Source: Martinezella rhizogenes (GTDB lineage Bacteria; Pseudomonadota; Alphaproteobacteria; Rhizobiales; Rhizobiaceae). Taken from it: 64,000 bases of DNA. The notes below the pieces were generated by a model, which saw only the letters and a list, made by a program, of their open reading frames with translations, ran no database searches and was not told the DNA's origin. The first letter of the stretch is position 1, and each line of letters starts with the position of its first letter. Shown here piece after piece: positions 27,685-38,700 of the stretch. The translations under genes and the position numbers were made by a program. Location of the stretch: assembly GCF_007002745.1 (NCBI RefSeq), contig NZ_SGNY01000002.1, positions 1 to 64,000 of the forward strand, written 5' to 3'.

Positions 27685-27984
27685 GACTCGATCTACACTG
27701 ACGCCAACCCGCCGCATCGAGACCGATCCGGCACAAATTTCACTTCTTGCAAGGCCCATTTCCCGAGGTGGGGAAAACCATGCGTCGATGTTTATGATTA
27801 AAGCGCGTTAGTGTTACCACGCCGTTAAAACGTTAAGCCGTTTGGCGCTTTTTTGACACTTCGATAACCATGACGAAAACCGTATGCGTCATGTTGGGAC
27901 AATAATGATATTGAAAATCAGATAGTTGCGACAATTCAGAACATTAGAAGACAAAAATGAATTGCCTTCAAAATTTTCATTTCG
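27685..27984. other. AT-rich spacer between pcm and the NlpD-like gene
   Basis: A 300-base stretch with no credible coding frame. It is AT-rich towards 27900-27980 and contains AAGCCG-ttt-GGCGCTT followed by a T-run on the plus strand at about 27836-27857. It probably holds the promoter of the NlpD-like gene. Confidence 0.45.
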
Positions 27985-28638
27985 TCACAAATGCCGGGCA
28001 ATATGGGTGCTGAGCGGCAGATAAGGTGCCTCAAACAGCTCTTCCTTTTCGAAGCGGCTGCCGGTCTTGGAGAAGCGGGTCATCACGCAGCGATCACCCT
28101 CGATGATGATCGGCGCGATCATCATTCCACCCGAAACGATCTGCTCGGCAAAGAAGCGCGGCATGGTGGTGAAGGCGGCGGTGGAAACAATCCGGTCGAA
28201 GGTGCCTTCGCCCACCAGACCATTGCTGCCATCCGCCTGGCGGATGACGACATTGCGGATGGAAAGATCATCGAGACAGTTCTGCGCCTGCTGCACCAGC
28301 GTCTTGTAACGCTCCAGCGAAAACACCCGCTCGACCCGGCGGGCGATGATCGCCGTCATGAAACCGCTGCCCGTGCCGATTTCCAGCACGCGCTGGCCGG
28401 GTTTCAGCTGCAGGCGGGCAAGTATCTTCACCGCCATGTCGGCGCCTTCCATGAAGGCACCACAGTCGATCGGGATCGTGCGGCTGGAATAGGCATCGGC
28501 CGCAAATTGCGGCGGCACGAATTTGGAACGGGGCGTCTGCTCGACCGCCGTCAAAAGATCAAGGTCGGAAATCCCCTCGCCCCTTAAGCGGAGAACGAGA
28601 GCGGCAAAACCTTCCTTTTCGACCATTGCGGATTTCAA
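27985..28638 (-). CDS. pcm: Protein-L-isoaspartate O-methyltransferase
   Basis: 217 residues. It methylates isoaspartyl residues in aged proteins, using SAM, so that they can revert to aspartate. SAM motif I is [17 protein letters not shown] (about residues 80-96); the substrate loop [11 protein letters not shown] and the C-terminal LPLSTH region are present. It overlaps surE by four bases. A second, more distant family member is at 50963-51634. Confidence 0.92.
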   Translation of the reverse strand: MKSAMVEKEGFAALVLRLRGEGISDLDLLTAVEQTPRSKFVPPQFAADAYSSRTIPIDCGAFMEGADMAVKILARLQLKPGQRVLEIGTGSGFMTAIIARRVERVFSLERYKTLVQQAQNCLDDLSIRNVVIRQADGSNGLVGEGTFDRIVSTAAFTTMPRFFAEQIVSGGMMIAPIIIEGDRCVMTRFSKTGSRFEKEELFEAPYLPLSTHIARHL

Positions 28639-29405
28639 TCGGCGACTCCGAATCCAAGTGCTTGCGCAACCCGATCCTTCACCGTGTAGTCCGTCAGGTC
28701 AAGCTTAAGCGGCGTGACCGAAATCTTGCCATGCTTCAGGGCGTGGATATCGGTGCCTTCGCGGAAGGTGCCGAGACGCTCGCCGAAGCGCAGCCAGTAA
28801 TAGGGGAAACCGCGGCCGTCCTGTCGTTCTTCCACGGTCAGGCCGAAATCGAGCTTGCCCTGCCCGGTCACGGAAACGCCCTGCACATCCTTGGGCGCGC
28901 AATTGGGGAAATTGAGATTGAGGAACGTGCCATCAGGCAGATCGACATTCATCAGCTTGCGCAGAAGATCCGGCGCATAGGTTTCGGCGACTTCCCACGG
29001 CACGACACGGCCGTCGGCATGGCTGAAGGCCTGGCTGAGCGCGAAGGAACGCACGCCCTGCAGCGTGCCTTCGATGGCGCCGGCAATGGTGCCGGAATAG
29101 GTCACGTCATCGGCCATGTTGGCGCCGGCATTAACGCCTGACAGCACGAGGTCGGGCTTCTCAGGCAGAACTTCGCGAATGCCCATGATGACGCAATCGG
29201 TTGGTGTGCCGCGCAGCGCATAATGTTTGTCGGAAACTTTTCGCAGGCGCAGTGGTTCGGAAAGCGTCAGCGAATGAGCAAGGCCGCTCTGATCGGTCTC
29301 GGGCGCGACGATCCAGACATCGTCGGACAGCGTGCGGGCGATACGCTCCAGCACGGCCAGACCCTCGGCGTGGATACCGTCATCATTCGTCAGCAAAATC
29401 CGCAT
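28635..29405 (-). CDS. surE: 5'/3'-nucleotidase SurE
   Basis: 256 residues. It is a metal-dependent phosphatase acting on nucleoside monophosphates and short polyphosphate, linked to stationary-phase survival. The metal site [16 protein letters not shown] at the N-terminus, [25 protein letters not shown] and [24 protein letters not shown] are intact. It overlaps pcm, as in many proteobacteria, so damaged-protein repair and nucleotidase genes are coupled. A mosaic element separates it from serS. Confidence 0.95.
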   Translation of the reverse strand: MRILLTNDDGIHAEGLAVLERIARTLSDDVWIVAPETDQSGLAHSLTLSEPLRLRKVSDKHYALRGTPTDCVIMGIREVLPEKPDLVLSGVNAGANMADDVTYSGTIAGAIEGTLQGVRSFALSQAFSHADGRVVPWEVAETYAPDLLRKLMNVDLPDGTFLNLNFPNCAPKDVQGVSVTGQGKLDFGLTVEERQDGRGFPYYWLRFGERLGTFREGTDIHALKHGKISVTPLKLDLTDYTVKDRVAQALGFGVAD

Positions 29406-29451
29406 GTTTTCTCTCCGCTTTCATGTCGCAGGGGACGAAGCATCCTCTCCT

Positions 29452-29567
29452 CCGTCATGCCGGACCTGATCCGGCATCCAGCCGACGCGCGTCTGCGCGG
29501 CGGGAAGCACTCTTTTCAGCCCAAGGACTTGGGCTGACTGGATGCCGGATCAAGTCCGGCACGACGG
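29452..29567. repeat. Intergenic mosaic element (RIME-like), copy D
   Basis: Outer arms CCGTCATGCCGGACCTGATC and its near complement ending GTCCGGCACGACGG flank a GCCGACGCGCGTCTGCGCGG segment and CAGCCCAAGGACTTGGGCTG. The middle orientation is as in copy B. This copy lies between two co-directional genes (serS and surE), so it would be transcribed. Confidence 0.85.
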
Positions 29568-29578
29568 TAGTGTAATTC

Positions 29579-30862
29579 TCAAGCCGCCTTCTCGATGCGC
29601 TTCAGACCGCCCATATAGGGCAGCAGCACGTCTGGAATTGTGACGGAACCGTCCTCGTTCAGATAATTTTCGAGAACCGCGATCAGGCAGCGGCCGACGG
29701 CCGTGCCGGAACCGTTCAGCGTGTGAACGAACTTCGTCGCCTTGTCGTCCTTGCCGCGATAACGCGCATTCATGCGTCGGCCCTGGAAATCGCCGCAGAC
29801 CGAGCAGGACGAAATTTCGCGATAGGTGTCCTGGCCGGGCAGCCACACTTCCAGATCGTAGGTCTTGCGTGCGCCAAAACCCATGTCGCCGGTGCAGAGC
29901 GTCATGGTGCGGAAATGCAGGCCGAGACGCTTCAGCACTTCTTCGGCGCAGGCTGTCATGCGCTCATGCTCGGCAACAGCGCTTTCCGCATCGGTGATGG
30001 AGACGAGTTCGCATTTCCAGAACTGGTGCTGGCGCAGCATGCCACGCGTGTCGCGGCCGGCCGAACCCGCTTCCGAACGGAAGGACGGTGTGAGCGCGGT
30101 GAAACGCAGCGGCAGTTTTTCCTGCTCGAGAATTTCGCCGGACACGAGGTTGGTCAGCGTCACTTCCGCCGTCGGGATCAGCCAGCGGCCATCGGTGGTC
30201 TTGAACAGGTCTTCGGAGAATTTCGGCAATTGCCCGGTGCCGAACATCGCCTCGTCACGCACCATCAGCGGCGAAGACACTTCAGTGTAACCGTGTTCCG
30301 TCGTGTGCAGGTCGATCATGAACTGGCCAAGCGCCCGCTCCAGCCGCGCCAGCTGGCTGGTCAGAACGGTAAAACGCGAACCCGACAGCTTGGCGGCACG
30401 CTCGAAATCCATGTAGCCGAGCGCTTCGCCGATCTCGAAGTGTTCCTTGGCTGCATGGTTCCAGCCGGGCTTCTGGCCGACCACGCGGGTGACCACATTG
30501 TCGTGCTCGTCCTTGCCGTCGGGCACATCGTCAAAGGGAATGTTCGGCAGGCGCGACAAAGCGTCGTTCAGCTCGGCGGTGACCTGACGGTCTTCCTCCT
30601 CGGCGCGCGGCATGTTTTCCTTGATGTCGGCGACTTCGGCTTTAAGTTTTTCCGCAAGCTCCATGTTCTTCTGCGCCATGGCGGCGCCGATTTCCTTGGA
30701 GGCGGCATTGCGACGGGACTGCATGTCCTGCAGGGACTGGATGACGGAACGGCGCTTTTCATCAAGGGCGATCAGGCCGCTGGCGGCAGGCTCAGCGCCT
30801 CGGCGGGCGAGAGCCGCATCGAAGGCTTCGGGGTTTTCGCGTATCCATTTAATGTCGTGCAT
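29579..30862 (-). CDS. serS: Seryl-tRNA synthetase
   Basis: 427 residues from [21 protein letters not shown]; the frame opens 16 codons earlier but the shorter form is the family norm. An N-terminal coiled-coil tRNA-binding arm (about 25-105) precedes the class II catalytic core, with motif 2 ([25 protein letters not shown]) and motif 3 ([18 protein letters not shown]). It charges tRNA-Ser and tRNA-Sec. It lies about 100 bases after tatC in the same direction. Confidence 0.96.
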   Translation of the reverse strand: MHDIKWIRENPEAFDAALARRGAEPAASGLIALDEKRRSVIQSLQDMQSRRNAASKEIGAAMAQKNMELAEKLKAEVADIKENMPRAEEEDRQVTAELNDALSRLPNIPFDDVPDGKDEHDNVVTRVVGQKPGWNHAAKEHFEIGEALGYMDFERAAKLSGSRFTVLTSQLARLERALGQFMIDLHTTEHGYTEVSSPLMVRDEAMFGTGQLPKFSEDLFKTTDGRWLIPTAEVTLTNLVSGEILEQEKLPLRFTALTPSFRSEAGSAGRDTRGMLRQHQFWKCELVSITDAESAVAEHERMTACAEEVLKRLGLHFRTMTLCTGDMGFGARKTYDLEVWLPGQDTYREISSCSVCGDFQGRRMNARYRGKDDKATKFVHTLNGSGTAVGRCLIAVLENYLNEDGSVTIPDVLLPYMGGLKRIEKAA

Positions 30863-30958
30863 CGTCGTTCCAGACCGTTGTTGCATTGCCCTCAGCAAAA
30901 CGCCGGGCAAAGGCCCGGCGCGAAGAGATTTGTGAGCGGGGGAAACCTTGGCAAAGGC

Positions 30959-31762
30959 TCAGGTCTCTTCCAGCTCCGTGCTTTTGGATTCCGCCGCACG
31001 TTTCCTCTCCACGAGTCGAGCCATGTAGATGGAAATCTCGTAGAGAATGATCGCAGGCAGCGCAAGACCGATCTGGGACATGGGATCGGGCGGCGTCAGG
31101 ACGGCGGCGACCACGAAGGCCATGACGATGGCGAACTTGCGCTTCTCGCGCAGCCAGTCGCTGGTCAGAATGCCGACGCGCGCCAAAAGCGTGGTGACGA
31201 CCGGCAGCTGGAATACCAGACCGAAGGACAGCACCAGCGTCATGATGAGGCTGAGATATTCCGACACCTTCGGCATCAGCGAAATCGCCACCTCGCCATC
31301 CTCGGGCAATTGCTGCATGGCAAGGAAGAACCACATGACCATGGGCGTGAAGAAGAAATAGACGAGCGCCGCACCGATGAGGAAAAGGATCGGCGACGCG
31401 ATGAGGAACGGCAGAAAGGCGGCGCGCTCGTTCTTGTAGAGACCGGGTGCGACGAACTTGTATAGCTGCGAGGCGATCACCGGAAAGGAGATGACCATCG
31501 CGCCGAACATCGCGACCTTGATCTGCGTGAAGAAGAATTCCTGCGGCGCGGTATAGATCAGCGACGATTTCGTCACATCGAGACCCGCCCAGAGCACTGC
31601 CCACTTATAGGGAATGACAAGCAGGTTGAAGAGGTGCTTGGCAACCGCAAAACAGGCAATGAAGGCAATGAAGAATGCACCGAGCGACCAGATCAGCCGG
31701 GTGCGCAACTCCATGAGGTGCTCGATAAGCGGCTGTGGCTTATCTTCGGTATCCCCGCTCAT
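30959..31762 (-). CDS. tatC: Sec-independent protein translocase TatC
   Basis: 267 residues with six membrane helices. The N-terminus PLIEHLMELRTRLIWSLGAF is the conserved twin-arginine recognition region, and QEFFFTQIKVAMFGAMVISFPVIASQLYKFVAPGLYKNER is the characteristic first periplasmic/TM region. TatC recognises twin-arginine signal peptides of folded proteins. It overlaps tatB by four bases. Confidence 0.96.
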   Translation of the reverse strand: MSGDTEDKPQPLIEHLMELRTRLIWSLGAFFIAFIACFAVAKHLFNLLVIPYKWAVLWAGLDVTKSSLIYTAPQEFFFTQIKVAMFGAMVISFPVIASQLYKFVAPGLYKNERAAFLPFLIASPILFLIGAALVYFFFTPMVMWFFLAMQQLPEDGEVAISLMPKVSEYLSLIMTLVLSFGLVFQLPVVTTLLARVGILTSDWLREKRKFAIVMAFVVAAVLTPPDPMSQIGLALPAIILYEISIYMARLVERKRAAESKSTELEET

Positions 31763-32493
31763 GCTTCATCCTTTTTCGGCTTCACAGCCTTTGTTTTTGC
31801 CGCTCTGGCCGGTTTGGCGTCAGCCACGGCCGTCGTCGTGTCAGCCGCGGTCTTCTTGACGGCCGCCTTTTTGACAACCGCCTTCACGGGTATCTTCGAA
31901 ACGGCGGGCTCGCCCGTTGTCGCGGAAGCGACAGCGTCCGGCGTTGCAGCCACCTTGGTGCGGGCGGCGCGCTTCGGCTTGGCGGCAACCGCTTCGGCTT
32001 CGACGGTCGCAACGGATTTCGCACGGGCGCGCTTCGGCTTTTCTGCCGCAGTGGCAGCAACCGGTGCTGCTGCGGCGACGACGGGCGGCGTATCCGGCAG
32101 CTTCATTTCCGGCTCCGGCGTGCTCACGAGCGGGGCAACCGGCTCGCTCGTCGCGGGTGCGGCAGTGGAGGACAGCCCATCGGGTGCTGCCGTTGCCTTC
32201 TGCAGGTCGGATTTGATCTCATTGCCGAGCTGGCGCAGCGGGTTCATCGCATCGCGCAGCGAATTTGTCGGGTTGAGATTGCGGACATCGGAAATCGTCT
32301 GGCGCACATCGTCCATATCGGCCTCTTTCAGGGCCTCATCGAACTGCGTGCGGAAATCCCCGGCCATCTTGCGAAGGCCGGCCATCGTCTTGCCGAAGGC
32401 GCGGATCATGGGCGGCAAGTCTTTCGGTCCGACGACCACGATCAGCACGACCGCAATCACCAGAAGCTCGCTCCAGCCGATATCAAACATCAA
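31759..32493 (-). CDS. tatB: Sec-independent protein translocase TatB
   Basis: 244 residues. It begins with a membrane helix and the signature FDIGWSELLVIAVVLIVVVG PKDLPPMIRAFGK, then an amphipathic helix, then a long low-complexity Ala/Lys/Pro/Thr-rich tail (about residues 105-244). That tail is longer than in E. coli TatB (171 aa). TatB binds TatC in the receptor complex. It is encoded between tatA and tatC. Confidence 0.94.
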   Translation of the reverse strand: MMFDIGWSELLVIAVVLIVVVGPKDLPPMIRAFGKTMAGLRKMAGDFRTQFDEALKEADMDDVRQTISDVRNLNPTNSLRDAMNPLRQLGNEIKSDLQKATAAPDGLSSTAAPATSEPVAPLVSTPEPEMKLPDTPPVVAAAAPVAATAAEKPKRARAKSVATVEAEAVAAKPKRAARTKVAATPDAVASATTGEPAVSKIPVKAVVKKAAVKKTAADTTTAVADAKPARAAKTKAVKPKKDEA

Positions 32494-32543
32494 TACGCTC
32501 CCGAGACCCTAGCGCCGGCCTCAAACCAAACGACACGAGCCGC

Positions 32544-32750
32544 TTACTTGATCTCGTCAGCCTTGTGGTCGACAGTCTTCGCATTGGCATCTGCCGGCGG
32601 CGGCGTCTGGTCTTCGTCAGCCATGCCCTTCTTGAAGCTCTTGATGCCCTTCGCGACATCACCCATCAATTCCGGGATCTTGCCGCGTCCGAACAGGACG
32701 AGAACGATCACCAGCACGATGAGCCAATGCCACACACTAAAAGAACCCAT
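32544..32750 (-). CDS. tatA: Sec-independent protein translocase TatA
   Basis: 68 residues: one short membrane helix ([20 protein letters not shown]), the hinge [23 protein letters not shown] and an acidic tail. AGGAG lies nine bases before the ATG. TatA oligomerises to form the passage for folded substrates. It is the first gene of tatABC, following scpB by about 130 bases. Confidence 0.95.
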   Translation of the reverse strand: MGSFSVWHWLIVLVIVLVLFGRGKIPELMGDVAKGIKSFKKGMADEDQTPPPADANAKTVDHKADEIK

Positions 32751-32880
32751 AACTGCAACTCCTGAATTTCGCTTTCAGACGATGTAAGACGTTTGAAAGG
32801 CTTTTTCAAACGACAAATCGTCGCTGGGACGGGCCGTGCCCATAAACTTTTCGCGTGTATCACGCAGGCTCATGACGATA

Positions 32881-33612
32881 TCAATCGTCACCATCGCCCC
32901 CACCCGGCGCAAGCAGGCCCAGTTCCTCCAGATCAAGCTGCGTGATCGGGTCTTCATCCTCGCGCAACTCGTCGCTCATCATCGGCAGAGGCACGCCGAA
33001 ATTGGAGGGAATGCGGCCCGAAAGCAGCCCCGCCCCCTTCAGTTCCTCAAGGCCCGGTAGATCCCGTAATTCCTCAAGGCCGAAATGATCGAGAAACTCC
33101 ACAGTCGTGCCGATCGTCACTGGCCTGCCCGGCGTGCGCCTGCGACCGCGGAAACGCACCCAGCCCGCCTCCATCAGCACGTCGAGCGTACCGCGTGAGG
33201 TCTGCACGCCGCGGATTTCCTCGATTTCGGCGCGTGTCACCGGCTGATGATACGCGATAATCGCCAAAACCTCCAGCGCTGCGCGCGACAGCTTCTTTGG
33301 CTCCTTCTCCTCCGTGCGGATGACGAAGGAAAGGTCGCTGGCCGTGCGGAACGCCCATTGCCCGCCCACCTGCACGAGATTGACACCACGGTCGCCATAG
33401 GCGGCCTTCAGCCGGTGCAGGATGGCGACGACATCCATGCCGCGCGGCAGACGCTCGGCGATGAAACCGATGGAAACCGGCTCGGCAGAGGCGAAAACCA
33501 GCGCTTCGGTGATCCGCTCGGCCTCCTTCAGCTGACGTTCGGAAAAAACAGTGGATTCGGGGGCCATCTCGTCTGTCACGATCATCGCCTCGCCGGTCTC
33601 ATCATTTGTCAT
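32881..33612 (-). CDS. scpB: Segregation and condensation protein B
   Basis: 243 residues from ATG 33612, which overlaps the scpA stop by 11 bases; the frame runs further upstream but without a family-like sequence. Two winged-helix domains: QLKEAERITEALVFASAEPV and LSRAALEVLAIIAYHQPVTRAEIEEIRGV...GRRRTPGRPVTIGTT. ScpB is a dimeric subunit of the SMC-ScpAB condensin that compacts replicated DNA. The acidic C-terminal tail is a common alphaproteobacterial extension. Confidence 0.94.
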   Translation of the reverse strand: MTNDETGEAMIVTDEMAPESTVFSERQLKEAERITEALVFASAEPVSIGFIAERLPRGMDVVAILHRLKAAYGDRGVNLVQVGGQWAFRTASDLSFVIRTEEKEPKKLSRAALEVLAIIAYHQPVTRAEIEEIRGVQTSRGTLDVLMEAGWVRFRGRRRTPGRPVTIGTTVEFLDHFGLEELRDLPGLEELKGAGLLSGRIPSNFGVPLPMMSDELREDEDPITQLDLEELGLLAPGGGDGDD

Positions 33613-34450
33613 TATCGGTCTCCCCGGCTTGGGCTGCACGCTCGTCCCTTGTGCCACGGCGCATATAGATGGGCTGAAAAGCCCCCTCCTGCCGGATTTG
33701 CAGCGATCCCTCGCGCACCAGCTCCAGCGAGGCGGCAAAGGCGCTGGCGATGGCCGTCACCCGCATGGCGGGATCCGGCACATATTGCAGCAGATATTGA
33801 TCGAGCACCGTCCATTCACCGACATCACCGAGGAGACTGTTGAGAAGCTCACGCGCCTCCACCAGCGACCACACCTGCCGCTTTTCGATAGTGACCTGGG
33901 TTATGGCCTGCCTCTGCCGCAGATTGGCGTAGGCGCTCAGGAGATCGTAGAGGTTCGCCTCGTAAGCCGAACGGTTGATATGCGGAATATGCTCCGGTGC
34001 ACCCCGGGCAAAAACATCGCGACCAAGCTGGGCGCGGTTGACGAGCCTTTCGGCCGCCTCGCGCATCGCTTCCAGGCGTTTCAGCCGGAAGGCCAGCGTC
34101 GCGGCCATTTCCTCACCCGAAGGCCCGTCATCCTTCGATTGCTGCGGGATCAGCAGCTTGGATTTCAGGAAGGCAAGCCAGGCCGCCATCACAAGATAAT
34201 CGGCGGCCAGCTCAATGCGCACGCGGCGCGCGCTTTCCACGAATTGCAGATATTGCTCGGCAAGCGCCAGCACCGAAATGCGCGACAGATCCACCTTCTG
34301 CGTGCGGGCAAGATGCAGGAGAAGATCGAGCGGGCCTTCGAAACCCGCGACGTCGATGACCAGCCCGGCCTCGCCGGTCAGCCGCTCCGGCGTCACATCC
34401 TGCCAGAGCTTGTCCATCGGCGTTGAATTGCGAGACTTGTCTGCGGCCAT
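33602..34450 (-). CDS. scpA: Segregation and condensation protein A
   Basis: 282 residues. This kleisin subunit bridges SMC heads and ScpB. The N-terminal signature FEGPLDLLLHLARTQKVDLSRISV is clear, followed by AADYLVMAAWLAFLKSKLLIP, and a C-terminal winged helix. Co-translated with scpB (11-base overlap) and preceded by nagZ, an order widespread in Alphaproteobacteria. Confidence 0.95.
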   Translation of the reverse strand: MAADKSRNSTPMDKLWQDVTPERLTGEAGLVIDVAGFEGPLDLLLHLARTQKVDLSRISVLALAEQYLQFVESARRVRIELAADYLVMAAWLAFLKSKLLIPQQSKDDGPSGEEMAATLAFRLKRLEAMREAAERLVNRAQLGRDVFARGAPEHIPHINRSAYEANLYDLLSAYANLRQRQAITQVTIEKRQVWSLVEARELLNSLLGDVGEWTVLDQYLLQYVPDPAMRVTAIASAFAASLELVREGSLQIRQEGAFQPIYMRRGTRDERAAQAGETDNDK

Positions 34451-34508
34451 TGTTCCATCCGCCGGGCATCCGGCCTGTGATCCCGAGTGGGCGACCGCCG
34501 CCCGATCG

Positions 34509-35525
34509 TCAGGAAACGGCCCACATGGCGTTGAATTCAGCTCTCAGTTCGGCTTCGTCGGAGGCGTCAGCAGCGGGGAAACCCACCTCCACGGCCCGCA
34601 CCCGCTCCAGCGAACGGCCGGAAAGAACGGGAACTTCCTTCACAACCTCAAGCATTTCACCCATCACGCCGTTGCAATGCAAGACTATATCGCAACCACC
34701 CGCAACAATATTCGCAGCCCGCTCGCCAAGTGTGCCCTTCAGCGCATTCATGGAACTGTCGTCGGACATCAGCAGCCCGTCAAAGCCGATGCGGCCGCGA
34801 ATGATCTCCTCGATCACCTTTGCCGAGGTGGTCGCTGGTCGTTCGCGGTCAACGGCGTTGAACACCAGATGTGCGCTCATCGCCATCAATTCGCGGTTAA
34901 GCGCGCGGAACGGCACGAAATCATGGGCGTCCAGCTCATCAAGCGGCACATCGACAACAGGCAGCTCATGGTGCGAATCGACCATGCCGCGACCGTGACC
35001 CGGCATATGTTTCATGACGGGCAACATGCCACCGGCCTTCAGGCCATCGGCAGCCGCCTGGCCCATCTGCGCCACCATGGTCGGCGAATAGCCATAAGCG
35101 CGGTTGCCAATGACATTGCTGGCGCCTTCCACCGGCACATCGAGCACCGGCAGGCAATCGACATTGATACCGAATTTCATCAGGTCAAAAGCATGCAGGC
35201 GCGACATCAGCCAGGCGGCGCGCAGGCCTTCCTTTCGGTCACGCTCGTAGATTTCGCCGAGGATGCGGGCATTCGGATAGGCTTGCAGGATCGGCGGCTT
35301 GATACGCTGAACCCGCCCGCCTTCCTGATCGATCAGCACCGGCGCGTCCGGCCGCCCGACAGCATCGCGCATGGATGCGACGAGATCGGTGATCTGCTGC
35401 GGCTCGCCGATATTGCGCCCGAACAGGATGAAGCCCCACGGCTGCTGGTCGCGGTAAAGGGCGACCTCGTCGGCGGTCAGCGCAAGCCCGCTGCATCCGA
35501 GGATCATAGCTTTGCAATCGGTCAT
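34509..35525 (-). CDS. nagZ: Beta-N-acetylhexosaminidase
   Basis: 338 residues from ATG 35525 (MTDCKAMILGCSGLALT...); a TTG eight codons upstream has no ribosome site. A family 3 glycosidase that removes GlcNAc from anhydromuropeptides during cell-wall recycling. Signatures: PWGFILFGRNI, LIDQEGGRVQRI, the catalytic loop MKHMPGHGRGMVDSHHELP (KHxPGHG, with the Asp-His pair) and LLMSDDSSMNAL. No signal peptide, consistent with a cytoplasmic recycling enzyme. It follows the SPOR protein gene. Confidence 0.94.
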   Translation of the reverse strand: MTDCKAMILGCSGLALTADEVALYRDQQPWGFILFGRNIGEPQQITDLVASMRDAVGRPDAPVLIDQEGGRVQRIKPPILQAYPNARILGEIYERDRKEGLRAAWLMSRLHAFDLMKFGINVDCLPVLDVPVEGASNVIGNRAYGYSPTMVAQMGQAAADGLKAGGMLPVMKHMPGHGRGMVDSHHELPVVDVPLDELDAHDFVPFRALNRELMAMSAHLVFNAVDRERPATTSAKVIEEIIRGRIGFDGLLMSDDSSMNALKGTLGERAANIVAGGCDIVLHCNGVMGEMLEVVKEVPVLSGRSLERVRAVEVGFPAADASDEAELRAEFNAMWAVS

Positions 35526-35613
35526 GGTGTCACGCCTGTCTGAGAACAAAAGGGGTAAGGGAAGAATGGCCTTTAGCCATCGAGACTGCGGAGAGGTCCA
35601 GTTAATTTCTCCG

Positions 35614-35685
35614 CGTCATCCTCGGGCTTGACCCGAGGATCCATTTCGGCGGCCGTGGATCCTCGGGTCAAGCCCGAGGATGACG
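35614..35685. repeat. Nested palindromic intergenic element (short type), copy 2
   Basis: CGTCATCCTCGGGCTTGACC and its complement flank a 26-base centre, matching the element at 7806-7883 almost base for base in the arms while the centre differs. It lies between nagZ and the SPOR protein gene. Confidence 0.88.
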
Positions 35686-35768
35686 TAGAGTTTGCCGGAA
35701 GGTCCGAATATGCCAAGGGCTGCCCCAACTCGGCAGCCCCAATCATTACGAAGCCAGATCGGCCGCTA

Positions 35769-38700
35769 TCACCGTGCCACCAGGCAGCTGCCGCCGGCCG
35801 AGCGGAACTTTTCGCACAGCGCCACGGCTTCGTTCTTGTCACCAGCCGGGATGCGGACGCGGTAGAAGGTGCCCTTGCCGGCAATTTCAGCCGCCTTGAT
35901 GTCGACGCCGCGTCCACCGATGACCGAGCCGAACTTGGCCGACATGTTCTGGTAGGACTTCTGGGCCTCAGCCTGGCTCGGCAGCGAGGCGATCTGGATG
36001 TAATAACCACCGGCAGAAGGCGTGCTGGTTGCAGCAGGTGTTGCGGCAGCCGTCTGCTGCTGCGCGGCCTGCGGCTGGGCCGGAGCGGCCGTCGTCGGGC
36101 GGACATTACCCTGATTGGTCACGGTTGCCACCACATTGGCGGGCTGGGCAGACGGGCGCGCCGAAGGAAGCGGTGCTGCAGACTGCGCGGCCGGCGTGGA
36201 AGCGGCAGCAGGCGTGTTGGCCTGCGGCTTTGCAGCCTGCTCGGGCGCCACCGGAACCCGCGAAGCGGCGATGACGGCAGGAGCGCCCTCACCCGGCTTG
36301 GCGGTCTGCGGTGCGGCAAGCTCGGCAACCTTGTCGGCCTTCGGCGGCTGGGCTGCCGGTGCGTCCACTTCCTGGGCGACCAGCGTACCGTCGGGCTTGA
36401 CGATCATGGTGCGGACCTTGCGCGGCGAAACACCGGTAGCGCCAGAACCTTCGTTCTGAGCGGCCTTTTCTTCCGGCGAAAGCAGGCGCGGATCTTCGGT
36501 CTCGCCAACCGGCGTGCCGGTCGCTTCCATGTCCCCGTCGTTTTCGCCTTCCAGCGGCAATTGTTCCGGGATCAGCGTGCGCTGAACCACATCCACCGGC
36601 TGTTCGTTGCTGGAAATCAGCGCCGGCTGCTTCGGATCGGCAGCGCTGCCACCGGCAACGCGATCATAAACCGCCTTGTCCTGATTGGGCACAACGCGGC
36701 CGCCCGGATTTTCCGGCACGACCTTCATCGGGTCGTTATCGGCGGAGATGATGACCGGCGCGCCATTGGAGCCGGTGCTGGAAGAACCGCCCGATATCAG
36801 CGCGTAGACGCCGCCACCGACAAGCACCAGACCGATGGCAGCTGCCACCGGCATGATCCAGCGGCGACCGCCACGTTCATCTTCCTCACGATAGGCCGCC
36901 TGATGATCGACATAGGTATTCTCGGCATCGCGCGACGCATTGCCACGGGAAGCAGCAGCCTCCTGCATGGAGCGGCGGAAGTCCTCTTCCAGGGCCCGCT
37001 CGAATTCATCGGCGTCATCGGGAGCCTGCGCGGCACGCGCCTGCGGGGCCGCAGCGCGGTTTTCCGCATGTTTATGGCGGTCGAGACCGCCGGCAACGGC
37101 AGGCGCAAACAGCGTCGCAAGCTCGGTGTCGATATCGAGATCTTCTTCGTGACGGCGCGGCGCGGGCTTGGGTTCGAAAACCCCGACCGGCAGTTCCGGA
37201 ACATCCATCTCGATGATGGTTTCCGGGTGTTCTTCCGTTTCACCGATCTGCGAAGGATCGAAAGGCAGGCTTTCCAGCGTCTGCGGTGCTGCCGGCTGCG
37301 GCGCGGCGACGGCCGGACGCGGCTGAACGGGTGCAGCTGCTGCCGCGATGGGGGCGGCAACGGTTGCGGCGCGTGGTTGCGGAACAGGCTGTTCCCTCAC
37401 CGGCTGCGGCGCGGCCGCCACCACCGGAGCAACCGGCTGCTGGCGAACGGGTTGCGGCGCGGGCGCAGGAGCAACCTCCGCTTCGGCAATTTCCGAAAGG
37501 TCGAGATCAAGATCGAGATCGTCGAGCGCCAGCTCGAAATCATCATCGTTGAAACCGGCAAAATCCGTGAAATCCGGCTCCTGAAGAGGAGCCTGCGATA
37601 CGGCAGGGGCAACCGGCGTCACCCGCTCAGGCACCGCAGCAACTGGCGTTGCGGCAACCACCGGCGGCTCGATTTTTGCAGCCTGAACGACAGGCGCGGA
37701 CTGTACGACGGGTTCTTCGCCACGACCCGGAATGGAGTATTTCGCAACGTCGTAGATCAGCTCGTCCATCGGCGACAGATTGGTCGCGACCGGCCTCTGA
37801 GCAACCGGAGGCGTCACAGGCTGTTCAGCAGGCGTGAAGCTTTCCGCAACCGAAGGCGCAAAGGCAGGTGCTGCCTCTTCCGCCTGAATGACGACAGGTG
37901 CCGGCGTAGGCTCGATCTGTGGCTCGATCTGTGGCTCCATCCGGGCCACGACAGGCGGCTGCTCGGAGCGCGGCTCGACCCTTCTCGGATCGACAGCAGA
38001 AACGTCACGGCGCGCACCAAAATTGGCAAGCGGCAGGCGCAGGCTGGAGAATTCCAGTGAAGAACGACCGCCATGCGAGGGCGGACGCACGGAAACCGGC
38101 GCAGGCGCTTCCTCGGCAACCGCGATCTCTACCTCATCGGCAAGATCGAAAGCCTGCGGTTCCGGCGCATAGGCCTGACCGGCAAAAGCAACATTGCTCG
38201 AAACATCGGCCGGAAGCTCCGGCATGGCGTGCCATTCGGGCTCGGCCGTTTCAACAGACTGCGGCTCTTCCCATGCGACCTGCTGGGCGGGCGGCTGGTA
38301 AACCACCGGCTCGGCGGCGCGCGGCTGGCGGGAATGCACATCGAAAACTTCAGCGACAGCGCCGGCATCGTCACGGAAATCCGAACGGATATCCTGCCGA
38401 GCGGATGTTTCCACGTAATTATGGATATAGGCCTGATCGACCTCGGGAAGCGGCTCTTCCCTCACCTCGGGTGCAGGTGCGGGTGCAAGCTCTGGTTCGC
38501 GGCGGGCGAAAACCGATTCGACACGCTGCATAAAGTCGTTGGGGTGGATCCCCGCACGAACATCGTTCGCCGGATCAAGAACGACCGGATCGGCGTGCGG
38601 CGCATCGTAAACCTCGAATTCCCTCAGAAGCTCATCTTCGAGGTTAAATTCGGGTTCGCGACGGGTCACCGATGGCTGAGCCTCGGAACCCGCATGCGAA

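Noticed and set aside
35628..38060. An 810-codon open frame on the plus strand
   Set aside because: It is antisense to the SPOR protein gene; the translation is arginine/glycine-rich noise with no ribosome site. High GC third positions keep the opposite frame open.
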